Origin: Rhodocyclaceae bacterium
GTDB taxonomy: Bacteria > Pseudomonadota > Gammaproteobacteria > Burkholderiales > Rhodocyclaceae
Direction of reading: 5' to 3'
Length of the DNA stretch: 9,858 nucleotides
Assembly (NCBI GenBank): GCA_017444505.1
Contig: JAFSWK010000166.1
Span: 1-9,858, forward strand
The notes beneath the pieces are model-generated. The model was not told where the DNA came from. It worked only from the letters and a program-made list of their open reading frames with translations, and made no database searches. Below, in pieces: positions 1 through 6,796 of the stretch (positions are counted from its first letter, which is position 1; every line of letters starts with the position of its first letter). A program made the position numbers and the translations under genes.

Positions 1-915
1 GAGCATGGCGGCATCGGTGTTCGGGCGGATGGGAATCCACCAGGCGTCATAGACGCCCGCCGAGTCGGTGTATTGCGGGTCGACCAGCACGAACTTGCAG
101 CCGCGCTGCTTGGCCAGACGCATGTAATAGAAGGTGTTGCCGCCGTGGAAGGTGTAGGCGGGGTTCCAGCCCCACATGATGATGAGCTTGGAATGCGCGA
201 AGGTGTCGTCTTCGTTGCCGTCCTGGATGGTGCCGAAGGTCATGCGGCTGGAAAACGTGGTGCCCTGATAGGAAGGCACGCTCCACGAGTTGGTGCGGCA
301 GCCGAACATGCCGAGGAAACGCCCCAGCAGCCCTTCAATCTGGTCAGACTTGTGCAGCACGCCGTAAGAGGCGCCGGCGTAGCTTTGGTCAAGCAGCGCG
401 GTAGGGCCGTAGTTGTTGCGCAGTTCGACCATTTTTTTGGCAACGTAATCCAGCGCCTCATCCCAGGAAACGCGCTTGAACTTGCCTTCGCCGCGCTTGC
501 CCACGCGCAGCATGGGGTAGAGCAGGCGCTCGGGCGAGTAGAGGCGGGCACGGTAGGAGCGCCCGCGCAGGCAGCCGCGCAGTTGCGGCTCGGCTTCGGT
601 GTCCTTGCCAAAAAAGCCGCCTTTCTGGAAACGGCCATCGTCGGTGGACAGGCGCACGATGACGTCGCCCTTTTTGTGCGCGACCAGCGCGTGACGCGAG
701 CCGCAGTTGTGCGCACAGGACGTGACCACGGTGGTGAGCTGGTCATCCGTCGGATACGGCTCGTAGGCAAACGCCTGCGCGTCTTTGGGCAGGACGGTGG
801 CGCCGATGGTGGTCAGCGTGGCGGCACCGACACCTGTACCCATGACTTTGAGGAAATCCCGACGGCTTTCGTTGGGCGCGGTCTCGGCGGCGAGGGGTTC
901 AAACGGTTTGTTCAT
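1..915 (-). CDS. DmsA-type molybdopterin oxidoreductase, catalytic subunit (N-terminal 305 residues; runs off the left edge)
   Basis: This is the N-terminal third of a periplasmic molybdenum/tungsten-bis-MGD oxidoreductase of the DMSO reductase superfamily, closest in pattern to DmsA. Residues 1-50 form a twin-arginine signal (S-R-R-D-F-L-K at 17-23, then a hydrophobic Gly/Ala/Thr stretch and A-Q-A before the mature part). An iron-sulfur motif follows: C67-x3-C71-x3-H75 and C115 in the DmsA-like context LRGCLRGRS. The third position is His where E. coli DmsA has Cys. Further DmsA-like blocks are YPMLRVGKRGEGKF, a segment ending in VDPQYTD, and WIPIRPNTDAAM at the cut edge. The ATG at 915 has GGAG seven bases upstream and overlaps the stop of the cytochrome gene as ATGA, so the two are translationally coupled. 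DmsA proteins are about 800 aa, so most of the gene, and any FeS and anchor subunits, lie to the left. The family call is firm. The substrate (DMSO, methionine sulfoxide, TMAO, a chalcogen oxyanion or other) cannot be read from this part. Confidence 0.9.
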   Translation of the reverse strand, partial: MNKPFEPLAAETAPNESRRDFLKVMGTGVGAATLTTIGATVLPKDAQAFAYEPYPTDDQLTTVVTSCAHNCGSRHALVAHKKGDVIVRLSTDDGRFQKGGFFGKDTEAEPQLRGCLRGRSYRARLYSPERLLYPMLRVGKRGEGKFKRVSWDEALDYVAKKMVELRNNYGPTALLDQSYAGASYGVLHKSDQIEGLLGRFLGMFGCRTNSWSVPSYQGTTFSSRMTFGTIQDGNEDDTFAHSKLIIMWGWNPAYTFHGGNTFYYMRLAKQRGCKFVLVDPQYTDSAGVYDAWWIPIRPNTDAAML

Positions 916-1895
916 TGTTGTGCTCCGGTGTCGGCGGCGGAATCGGCGGGCGTGGTTTCAGTCGGCGCGCTGGGCGCGGTTTCGGCGGCTGCCGCAGTTT
1001 GCGCGGGCAGGCCGGTGAGGAAACGCGGCAGCGAGGTGGTGGGACGGTCTTTCGCCCAGTCGGGCACTTCCTCACCGCCCGGCCACGGATGGCGCGGATA
1101 GGGGAAGAGCATCTGATACCAGGCGCGCCCGCCGTGGCAGCCGAAGCACACGTCGCCATTGCCTTGCGCGGCGGCTTCAATGGCTTCCGGCTTGAGGAAA
1201 TTGACCTGGTGGCGGTTGGTGCGGATGGCGGCGTGGCACATCAGGCAGTCGTTGTTGAACAGCGCCTTGGATTTCTGCCACGGCTCGGGCAAGCCCATCA
1301 CCTCGAAATTCATCTTGGCGTGACACATCAGGCACACCGCGCCGACATCGACGTGCTTGCGCAGGCGCAGGTCGTCGGCCACCGTGGTCGCCGAGCTGCC
1401 GGGCGCTTCTTCGCGCGGGTCGTTGCCCTGGTGGCAGGTGTTGCATTTCAGGTCCATCACCTGCTTGGCATACGGGGTAACAAGGTGGCGGCGGTGGAAG
1501 GTTTCCTGCTCGCCGGTGTAGGTGGAAAGGTCTTGATACCACGCCTTGACTTGCGCAGGCTGCACCCCGGCGATGGATTGCGCGCGCACGGAAGGTTCCA
1601 GCACTTCCTTGTGACAGGCCAGACATTGCTCGTCGGTGGCTGTTTCGATGGCGGGCTTGAAGTGGATGGGGTCGTACATGGCGCGCTGGTAATCCGGGCG
1701 GGAGAGCTGCCCGCTGGCCGCTTCGGGCGGCTGCTGCGAGGCGGCGTTGCCGTTGTCTTGCGCAGAACAGGCCGCGAGCACGAGGCTACAGGAGACAACG
1801 CCCAGGCACCATGCCCAGGCAGGAAGGGGGGAAGATTTCCGGGGGCTGCGCACAGGCAGACGGGAGGCGGCGGTTTGAGGGTGGGCGTGTTGCAT
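912..1895 (-). CDS. pentahaem c-type cytochrome, predicted lipoprotein, electron donor to the adjacent reductase
   Basis: A 327-aa exported multihaem cytochrome. A basic N-region (R-S-P-R-K) and a hydrophobic core lead to a lipobox L-A-A-C at residue 43, so it is predicted to be lipid-anchored. A Gln/Ala/Ser linker follows, then five CxxCH haem motifs at about 91-95 (CLACH), 151-155 (CNTCH), 188-192 (CLMCH), 217-221 (CLMCH) and 250-254 (CFGCH). Six further His residues lie in the mature region, enough for bis-His ligation of all five haems. The C-terminal ~35 residues are a low-complexity Ala/Thr/Pro tail. The reading frame is open further upstream, but GCAGGAG sits just before tandem ATGs at 1898 and 1895; I chose 1895 for its 5-nt spacing. 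Its stop overlaps the reductase ATG, so it is probably the direct electron donor, in place of a membrane-anchor quinol oxidase or in series with one. I do not recognise a named family (it is not the TorC/NapC architecture), so no symbol is given. Confidence 0.88.
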   Translation of the reverse strand: MQHAHPQTAASRLPVRSPRKSSPLPAWAWCLGVVSCSLVLAACSAQDNGNAASQQPPEAASGQLSRPDYQRAMYDPIHFKPAIETATDEQCLACHKEVLEPSVRAQSIAGVQPAQVKAWYQDLSTYTGEQETFHRRHLVTPYAKQVMDLKCNTCHQGNDPREEAPGSSATTVADDLRLRKHVDVGAVCLMCHAKMNFEVMGLPEPWQKSKALFNNDCLMCHAAIRTNRHQVNFLKPEAIEAAAQGNGDVCFGCHGGRAWYQMLFPYPRHPWPGGEEVPDWAKDRPTTSLPRFLTGLPAQTAAAAETAPSAPTETTPADSAADTGAQQ

Positions 1896-2035
1896 CATGG
1901 CTCCTGCAATGTGTGGCGTCCGGCGCGGGGCGGCGGATGGCTCCTCACGGTATTCCGGTGGCGCATGATTCGCGTTTTGCTGCCGCAGGCAGGCAAACCA
2001 TCCGCGACCGGTGATTTGGGACAAGGAGAATGACA

Positions 2036-2080
2036 GGTAAAAAACGCGCCCGGTGCACAGCAGGCCGGCACACGGGCGCG
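2036..2080 (-). terminator. rho-independent terminator of the Met-rich gene
   Basis: CGCGCCCG at 2045-2052 pairs perfectly with CGGGCGCG at 2073-2080, and two more pairs form after a single-base bulge. On the minus strand the hairpin is followed directly by TTTTTT (2044-2039). It lies 24 bp past the stop of the methionine-rich gene. It therefore separates that gene from the cytochrome-reductase operon, which starts at 1895 and must have its own promoter in 1896-2035. I could not pick a convincing -35/-10 there. Confidence 0.85.
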
Positions 2081-2103
2081 GGCGTAAGAGAAGTCAGAAG
2101 AAA

Positions 2104-2610
2104 TTATTTCTTCTTCTTGCCTTCCATGCCTTCCATGCCGGACATGCCAGACATGCCGCTCATGCCGGACATGCCTTCCTGACCTTCCATGCCAGACATG
2201 CCGCTCATGCCAGACATGCCACTCATGCCGGACATGCCACTCATGCCGGACATGCCGCTCATGCCTTCTTGCTTGCCTTCCATGCCGGACATGCCAGACA
2301 TGCCGGACATGCCTTCTTGTTTGCCTTCCAAGCCGGACATGCCAGACATACCGGACATGCCGCTCATGCCAGACATACCTTCTTGTTTGCCTTCCATGCC
2401 GGACATGCCAGACATGCCACTCATGCCGGACATACCCGACATGCCAGACATGCCTTCCTGGCCTTCCATGCCAGACATACCGGACATGCCGGACATGCCG
2501 GACATACCAGACATGCCGCTCATGCCGGACATGCCTTCCTGTTTGTCGTCAGCGGCGCAGGCAACGGACATGCCAAGAGCCAGGGCGGCGGCAACAGCGA
2601 TTTTTTTCAT
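2104..2610 (-). CDS. exported methionine-rich (Met-Ser-Gly)n tandem-repeat protein
   Basis: A 168-aa protein with a clear Sec signal peptide (M-K-K-I, an Ala/Leu core, A-C-A cleavage near residue 19). The mature part is almost wholly a tripeptide polymer: six blocks of 7, 6, 5, 3, 8 and 4 Met-Ser-Gly units. The blocks are separated by M-E-G-Q-E-G, M/L-E-G-K-Q-E-G and similar spacers, and the protein ends M-E-G-M-E-G-K-K-K-K. By my count the mature chain has 39 Met in about 149 residues (26%), with no Cys, His or aromatic residues. It should be soluble, disordered and periplasmic. The ATG at 2610 has GGAG seven bases upstream. Extracytoplasmic Met-rich proteins are known as oxidant (hypochlorite) scavengers, such as MrpX next to MsrP-type enzymes in Azospira, and as Cu(I) ligands. 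Those roles are inferred here from composition. Opposite-strand open frames across the gene are a by-product of the 9-bp periodicity. Confidence 0.88.
   Translation of the reverse strand: MKKIAVAAALALGMSVACAADDKQEGMSGMSGMSGMSGMSGMSGMSGMEGQEGMSGMSGMSGMSGMSGMSGMEGKQEGMSGMSGMSGMSGMSGLEGKQEGMSGMSGMSGMEGKQEGMSGMSGMSGMSGMSGMSGMSGMSGMEGQEGMSGMSGMSGMSGMEGMEGKKKK
2119..2532 (-). repeat. tandem 9-bp (ATG-TCy-GGC type) repeat array inside the Met-rich gene
   Basis: About 410 bp of degenerate 9-bp units encode Met-Ser-Gly, interrupted by 6- to 12-bp spacers encoding Glu-Gly, Gln-Glu-Gly and Lys-Gln-Glu-Gly. The unit number differs between the six blocks, the pattern expected if units are gained and lost by slippage. 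Because the period is a multiple of three, such changes keep the reading frame. Confidence 0.9.
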
Positions 2611-2638
2611 TGCGTTTCTCCATAAGTGTGAGTGAGTA

Positions 2639-2660
2639 CAAAAAAGCGGGATTGCTCCCT
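2639..2660 (-). terminator. possible short terminator or attenuator between the 123-aa gene and the Met-rich gene
   Basis: On the minus strand GGGA-GCAA-TCCC (2659-2648), a 4-bp stem with a GCAA loop, is followed by GC and six T. The stem is short, so efficiency is doubtful. It lies ~140 bp after the 123-aa gene and only ~30 bp before the Met-rich ATG, so it either ends the upstream transcript or attenuates entry into the Met-rich gene. Confidence 0.35.
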
Positions 2661-2796
2661 TGCCTTGCGGCCATTCGTGGCGTCATGCCAGAGTTGGCAT
2701 GTCCCCGAACCGTGCGACCCGTTGGCGTATTGATTGCACAATGCGCCATCGTGCCGCAACATGCTGCGTGTTTGGTTCTGCCCGCGTCTTGCTCCG

Positions 2797-3168
2797 TTAT
2801 TTCGTGCTTTCCGCGTGCCAGTCGCGGATGTCATACGGAGGCGTCATGCCGCGATGGCGCAGTGGTACAAACCACTCGCCGGTGCGGGCGATTTCTTCGA
2901 CGTTGCCCGGATAGGGCTGGGAGACGCCGTGCAGCCGCTGCGCCAGTTGCTGGGCAGAGACTTCACGGTCCTGGGTAATCTGGGGGGCGTTTTCAGGGCG
3001 GCGGTCGGGATGAACACCCGAGGTGAATGCCGCGCCCGCGGCGGGAGAGGTGGCTTCAGCTTCGGCAGCTTGCTGCGCCCAGAGGGGGGTAGATGAGAAA
3101 ACAATCAGCGCCGCCGCAATTGCGTGGCGGCAGATGGAGCGTGGGGTACAACAACCGTCGTGTGACAT
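2797..3168 (-). CDS. small exported protein of unknown function (123 aa)
   Basis: I do not recognise this family. The start at 3168 is chosen for AGAGGT about 8 bases upstream; longer in-frame starts have no ribosome site. Residues 1-31 look like a signal peptide (basic N-region with two Cys, then an Ala/Leu/Ile/Val core, cleavage after L-W-A). An Ala/Glu-rich linker follows (32-50), then a 70-residue domain. The domain ends in a striking segment rich in aromatic residues, Pro and Arg: GEWFVPLRHRGMTPPYDIRD, then W-H (residues 97-118). There is no CxxCH, no metal-binding Cys pair and no membrane helix after the signal. It is the first gene of the minus-strand periplasmic redox block, 186 bp before the Met-rich gene, so a role in the same periplasmic process is plausible but unproved. 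Confidence 0.72.
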   Translation of the reverse strand: MSHDGCCTPRSICRHAIAAALIVFSSTPLWAQQAAEAEATSPAAGAAFTSGVHPDRRPENAPQITQDREVSAQQLAQRLHGVSQPYPGNVEEIARTGEWFVPLRHRGMTPPYDIRDWHAESTK

Positions 3169-3587
3169 GCTTTGACCTCTTGATGTTCCGGAAGGCATTT
3201 TCCGGGGCAACCGACCCGGCGAGCCGGGTTGCCAGCCGATTTGTCGGGGCGAATGCTAAACGGCAAGCAAGACGGGACAGGCGGGCGCGTGCCGTTTGCT
3301 TGATGCAAGTCAAAAACGGCGCCGCGCTGCGCAATTATGGTATTTGATACGCATTCTTGATAGGAAAGTAAGCAGTTAATTTTTCATAAATAAGCGTCCT
3401 GCTCATGGCGCTTCCGGCAGAGGCGGGAAAAGTGCGGGGGGACGCAGGATGTCTTGCAGGCCGGCGCAAAATGCGTCGGTTTTCTCTTGCGGGGCGATAA
3501 TGTCGATCATTTTTGTGTGCTGCCCATGGAGTCCGCGCCCGTGCCGGGCAGGACGCAACAGGCGTGTGTTGCGGGAGAATCCTTTTC
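3169..3587. other. divergent intergenic region between the 123-aa gene and rnm
   Basis: About 420 bp with no convincing gene. Close to the minus-strand start are two inverted repeats: CCGGAA/TTCCGG (3188-3205) and ACCCGG-CGAG-CCGGGT within 3209-3236. Neither has a T-run, so they look like operator or 5'-UTR structures rather than terminators. An AT-rich island at 3335-3395 is the likely promoter zone. It holds CATAAT on the minus strand and a directly repeated TTGAT 13 bp apart, but no well-spaced -35/-10 pair. Confidence 0.5.
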
Positions 3588-4487
3588 GTGTTGCGTGATC
3601 AAACCCTGCTGGAACCGGCGCTTGCCCACGTGCATCCTTTTACCTGTGGCGTGGATTTGCATTGTCATTCCAATGCTTCCGATGGCGTGCTGGCGCCCGC
3701 GCAGGTGGTGATGCGGGCGGCAAACAATGGCGTGCGCCTGCTGGCCTTGACCGACCACGACACCCTGGACGGGCTGGACGAGGCGTTGGCCTGTGCGCGC
3801 CAGCATCGCGGCCTGCGCCTGCTGGCGGGGGTGGAAATTTCGGCGTCGTTTTGTGATGCCAGCGTGCACATCGTGGGGCTGGACGTGGATGCAGACAACG
3901 CCGCCTTGCGCGCGGGCTTGCAGCGCGTGCGCGATGGCCGCGCCAAACGCGCCGAACGCATGGCTGCGGCCATTGAAGCGGCGCTGGGCGTGCGCGGCGC
4001 GCTGGCCGGGGCAATGCGGTTTGCACAAAACCCGGCGGTGGTGGGGCGCGCGCATTTTGCCCGCTGGATGGTGGAGCAGGGTTTTGGGCAGGATGAAGCG
4101 GCGGTGTTCCAGCATTATCTGAATCCGGGCAAGCCGGGCTATGTTGCGCACGACTGGGTGAGCGTGCCGGAGGCGGTGGCGTGGATTCAGGGCGCGGGTG
4201 GTGTGGCGGTGCTGGCGCATCCGGCGCGGCTGCGCCTGTCGCTGAAAGCGCGCAGCGCGCTCATTCGCGCTTTTGCAGGCGCGGGCGGCGCGGCGGTGGA
4301 AGTGGTATGCAGCGCGCACGACGACAAAGCCGTGCGCCGCTTCGCGCGACTGGCACAGGGCTTGCGCTGGCAGGCTTCGGTGGGTTCAGATTTTCACGCC
4401 CCCGGCAAGGCGCGCTTTGACCTGGGCGGCTGCCCGCCGCTGCCGCCCGGCCAGAGGCCGGTGTGGACGCGCTGGCTGGAAGACTAG
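3588..4487 (+). CDS. rnm: PHP-domain 5'-3' exoribonuclease / nucleoside 3',5'-bisphosphate phosphatase (RNase AM, YciV type)
   Basis: A 299-aa cytoplasmic metal-dependent PHP phosphoesterase. All the expected metal-binding motifs are present in order: D-L-H-C-H (H25, H27) with D32, L-T-D-H-D (56-58), G-V-E-I-S with E83, V-H-I-V-G-L (H94), a small inserted subdomain including G-R-A-H-F-A-R (H156), L-A-H-P (H211) and G-S-D-F-H (D268, H270). Length and motif spacing match E. coli YciV. That protein trims 5' ends of rRNA as RNase AM and hydrolyses 3',5'-bisphosphonucleosides. The frame is open further upstream, but only the GTG at 3588 has a usable ribosome site (GGGAGA, ten bases away), so I start there. 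It converges on purM with 20 bp between the stop codons and no obvious terminator. Family assignment is strong; the symbol follows the E. coli name. Confidence 0.9.
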   Translation: MLRDQTLLEPALAHVHPFTCGVDLHCHSNASDGVLAPAQVVMRAANNGVRLLALTDHDTLDGLDEALACARQHRGLRLLAGVEISASFCDASVHIVGLDVDADNAALRAGLQRVRDGRAKRAERMAAAIEAALGVRGALAGAMRFAQNPAVVGRAHFARWMVEQGFGQDEAAVFQHYLNPGKPGYVAHDWVSVPEAVAWIQGAGGVAVLAHPARLRLSLKARSALIRAFAGAGGAAVEVVCSAHDDKAVRRFARLAQGLRWQASVGSDFHAPGKARFDLGGCPPLPPGQRPVWTRWLED

Positions 4488-4507
4488 GGCGGCGCGGCAC
4501 AGGTCGT

Positions 4508-5545
4508 TCAGGCGAGGATGGTTTGTGGCTCAATGCCTTGGCGGGTGTCGATGTGGCCGAGGCGGTGGACGCGCTCGCCAGCCTCTTGCAACAGGCGGGT
4601 GGCGGTATCGGCATCTTGCGCGGCGCAGATGAGCACCATGCCGATGCCGCAGTTGAATACGCGGTGCATCTCGGCGGTGTCGACCTGTCCGGCTTCTTGC
4701 AGCCAGCGGAACAGCGGCGGCAGCGCCCAGGATTGAGCGTCGAGGCGGGCGGTGAGGGTTTCGGGCAGGATGCGCGGGATGTTGCCGGTCAAGCCGCCGC
4801 CGGTGATGTGCGCCAGCCCCTTGATGAGGGCGGGATGCTTGCGTTTGAGGGCGAGCAGCGAGCGCACGTAGAGCCGCGTGGGGGCGATGACCGCCTGGCG
4901 CAAGGAGGTTTCGCCGTCAAAGGGGGCGTCAAGGTCGGGGCGGGCGCGGTCGAGAATCTTGCGGATGAGCGAGTAGCCGTTGGAATGTGCGCCGCTGGAT
5001 GCCAGCCCCAGCACAACGTCTCCGGCACCAATGCGGCTGCCGTCGATGATTTCGTCTTTTTCCACGACGCCGACGGCAAATCCGGCCAGGTCATATTCGC
5101 CTTCCGGATACATGCCGGGCATTTCGGCAGTCTCGCCGCCAATGAGCGCGCAGCCGGAAAGCTCGCAGCCTTGGGCAATACCGGCGATGACGGCGGCGGC
5201 GGTGTCTTGCGCGAGTTTGCCGCAGGCGAAATAGTCGAGGAAAAACAGGGGTTCGGCGCCTTGCACGAGGATGTCGTTGACGCTCATGGCAACGAGGTCT
5301 TGCCCGATGGTGTCGTGCATATTCCATTCAAAGGCCAGACGCAGTTTGGTGCCGACGCCGTCCGTGCCGGAAACCAGCACCGGCTGGCGATATTGGCCGA
5401 GGGCGAAGAGCGCGCCAAAGCCGCCGATTCCGGCCAGCACTTCCGGGCGCATGGTGCGTTTGGCGAAAGGTTTGATGCGTTCGACGAGGGCATCGCCTGC
5501 GTCGATATCGACTCCGGCGTCGCGGTAGGTAAGGGGGGTGCTCAA
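4508..5545 (-). CDS. purM: phosphoribosylformylglycinamidine cyclo-ligase (AIR synthetase)
   Basis: This enzyme catalyses the fifth step of de novo purine synthesis, closing FGAM to AIR with ATP in the cytosol. The 345-aa product is full length, like E. coli PurM. Typical blocks are [11 protein letters not shown] at the N-terminus, G-I-G-G-F-G (39-44), [10 protein letters not shown] (59-68), the Ser-Val-Asn-Asp-Ile segment (88-92), [12 protein letters not shown] (135-146), a S-S-G-A-H-S-N-G-Y block, and H-I-T-G-G-G-L in the C-terminal lobe. The frame is open far upstream, but homology begins at the TTG at 5545, which has GGAG six bases before it. The TTG start may keep expression modest. It is divergent from the permease gene with an 86-bp gap and convergent with rnm. 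The usual partner purN is not in the window. Confidence 0.96.
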   Translation of the reverse strand: MSTPLTYRDAGVDIDAGDALVERIKPFAKRTMRPEVLAGIGGFGALFALGQYRQPVLVSGTDGVGTKLRLAFEWNMHDTIGQDLVAMSVNDILVQGAEPLFFLDYFACGKLAQDTAAAVIAGIAQGCELSGCALIGGETAEMPGMYPEGEYDLAGFAVGVVEKDEIIDGSRIGAGDVVLGLASSGAHSNGYSLIRKILDRARPDLDAPFDGETSLRQAVIAPTRLYVRSLLALKRKHPALIKGLAHITGGGLTGNIPRILPETLTARLDAQSWALPPLFRWLQEAGQVDTAEMHRVFNCGIGMVLICAAQDADTATRLLQEAGERVHRLGHIDTRQGIEPQTILA

Positions 5546-5574
5546 AACGGTCTCCGGACAGGTGTGACAGAAGA

Positions 5575-5599
5575 GGGCGGAATCAGGTATCTTCCGCCC
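5575..5599. promoter_or_regulatory. inverted repeat in the purM / permease divergent promoter region
   Basis: GGGCGGAA (5575-5582) and TTCCGCCC (5592-5599) are perfect 8-bp inverted arms with a 9-nt spacer. The repeat sits 30 bp upstream of the purM TTG and 33 bp upstream of the permease ATG. It has no T-run, so it is more like an operator or 5'-UTR hairpin than a terminator. It does not resemble the E. coli PurR box. Confidence 0.4.
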
Positions 5600-5631
5600 G
5601 CGAAAACCCTGCATTCTATCCGCGAACGCCG

Positions 5632-6789
5632 ATGAGTACGACCACGCCCGAACAGCCCGCGCAACTGCCCGTCCCGCTGGACGTCGCCGCCGAAAGCGCC
5701 GCACCGCACTGGCGCGGCCTGCGTCGCGCGCAAGTGTTGGGCTGGCTGGCGGTGGGCGCGGCGGTGCTGGTGTTGTTCTGGCTGCTTGCGCCGATGCTGA
5801 TGCCGTTTGTGGTGGCGGCGGTGCTGGCCTATGTGTGCGACCCGCTGGTGCGCCGCCTGCAAGCGCACCGCGTGCCGCGCGCACTGGCGGCGCTGCTGGT
5901 GGTGCTTGGGCTGGGCGCGGTCTTGCTGCTGGCCGTGGCGGTGCTGGTGCCGATGTTTTACCGCGAGGCGCTGGCGCTGGTGGGGCGCTTGCCCGACTGG
6001 CTGGAACTCATCAACAGCCGCCTGATTCCGTGGCTGGCCAGTTGGCTGGGCACGCCGGCGGATTTTCAGCTTGACCTGGATTTTCTGCGCGGCGCGCTGG
6101 CGCGGTACCGCGAAAGCCTCGCCGGACTGGCAAGCGTGCTCTGGGCAGGCGCGCAGCAAGGCGGCACGGCGCTGGTCGGCTTTTTGGGCGCGCTGGCGCT
6201 GATTCCGGTGGTGATGTTCTACGTGCTGCTGCAATGGCCGCACCTGCTGGCGGGCGTGCAAGAGCTGGTGCCGCGTCCGGCGCTGGCGCGCACGCAACGT
6301 CTGGCGCGGGAAATTGATTCGGTGCTCTCGGAATTTCTGCGTGGCCAGCTTTCCGTAATGTGTCTGCTCGCGCTCTGGTACAGCCTCGGCCTGTGGCTGG
6401 CGGGCGTGCAATTTGCGTTGCCGGTAGGGTTGCTCACGGGCTTGCTGAGTTTCATCCCGTTCGTCGGCTTTGGCGGCGGCTTGCTGCTGGCGCTAATGGC
6501 CGCGCTGATGCAGGGCGAAGGCGTCTCGCCGCTCATTGGCGTGGGCGTGGTCTATGGCTTGGGGCAGGTGCTGGAAAGCTATGTGCTCACGCCCTGGCTG
6601 GTGGGCGAGCGCGTGGGGCTGCACCCGCTGGCGGTGATTTTCGCGCTGATGGCCTTTGGCGAACTGTTTGGCTTCGTCGGCATGTTGGTGGCGCTGCCGG
6701 TGAGCGCCGCGCTGCTTGTCGGCTTGCGCGAACTGCGCGCCGAATGGCTGACCAGTGCCGTCTATCGCGGCAACGCCGCGCAGGATTGA
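5632..6789 (+). CDS. AI-2E family (PerM/YdiK-like) inner-membrane transporter
   Basis: A 385-aa polytopic membrane protein of the AI-2E/UPF0118 family. Predicted helices lie at about 35-69, 84-107, 178-200, 239-258, 262-292, 300-320 and 332-365. Between helices 3 and 4 is the long amphipathic, partly periplasmic stretch typical of the family. Signature blocks are visible: L-L-S-F-I-P-F-V-G (271-279), [12 protein letters not shown] (314-325) followed by G-L-H-P-L-A-V-I, and [10 protein letters not shown] in the last helix region. Some members export autoinducer-2 or act as Na+/H+ antiporters. The clade near purM and hda is usually called PerM, with no agreed substrate. The ATG at 5632 has no clear Shine-Dalgarno. 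The hda start lies 7 bp past the stop, so the two are probably one operon. Confidence 0.92.
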   Translation: MSTTTPEQPAQLPVPLDVAAESAAPHWRGLRRAQVLGWLAVGAAVLVLFWLLAPMLMPFVVAAVLAYVCDPLVRRLQAHRVPRALAALLVVLGLGAVLLLAVAVLVPMFYREALALVGRLPDWLELINSRLIPWLASWLGTPADFQLDLDFLRGALARYRESLAGLASVLWAGAQQGGTALVGFLGALALIPVVMFYVLLQWPHLLAGVQELVPRPALARTQRLAREIDSVLSEFLRGQLSVMCLLALWYSLGLWLAGVQFALPVGLLTGLLSFIPFVGFGGGLLLALMAALMQGEGVSPLIGVGVVYGLGQVLESYVLTPWLVGERVGLHPLAVIFALMAFGELFGFVGMLVALPVSAALLVGLRELRAEWLTSAVYRGNAAQD

Positions 6790-6796
6790 ACCGCCC

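Noticed and set aside
2011..2024. FNR/ANR-like box (minus-strand TTGTC-CCAA-ATCAC) upstream of the cytochrome gene
   Set aside because: Only 7 of 10 consensus positions match and no -10 lies at a suitable distance. It is tempting because the operon looks anaerobic, but too weak to list.
73..2033. Long plus-strand open frames over the reductase and cytochrome genes
   Set aside because: Shadow frames of high-GC coding DNA. The minus strand carries the Tat signal, FeS motif and five CxxCH motifs.
2053..2635. Long plus-strand open frames opposite the Met-rich gene (His/Ala-rich and Met-Pro-Asp-rich)
   Set aside because: They are forced open by the 9-bp periodicity of the minus-strand repeat. 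The minus-strand frame has a signal peptide, a ribosome site and a terminator; these do not.
4508..5884. A purM start well upstream of 5545 in the same open frame
   Set aside because: The upstream residues are low-complexity shadow sequence of the divergent permease gene. PurM homology and GGAG both point to the TTG at 5545.
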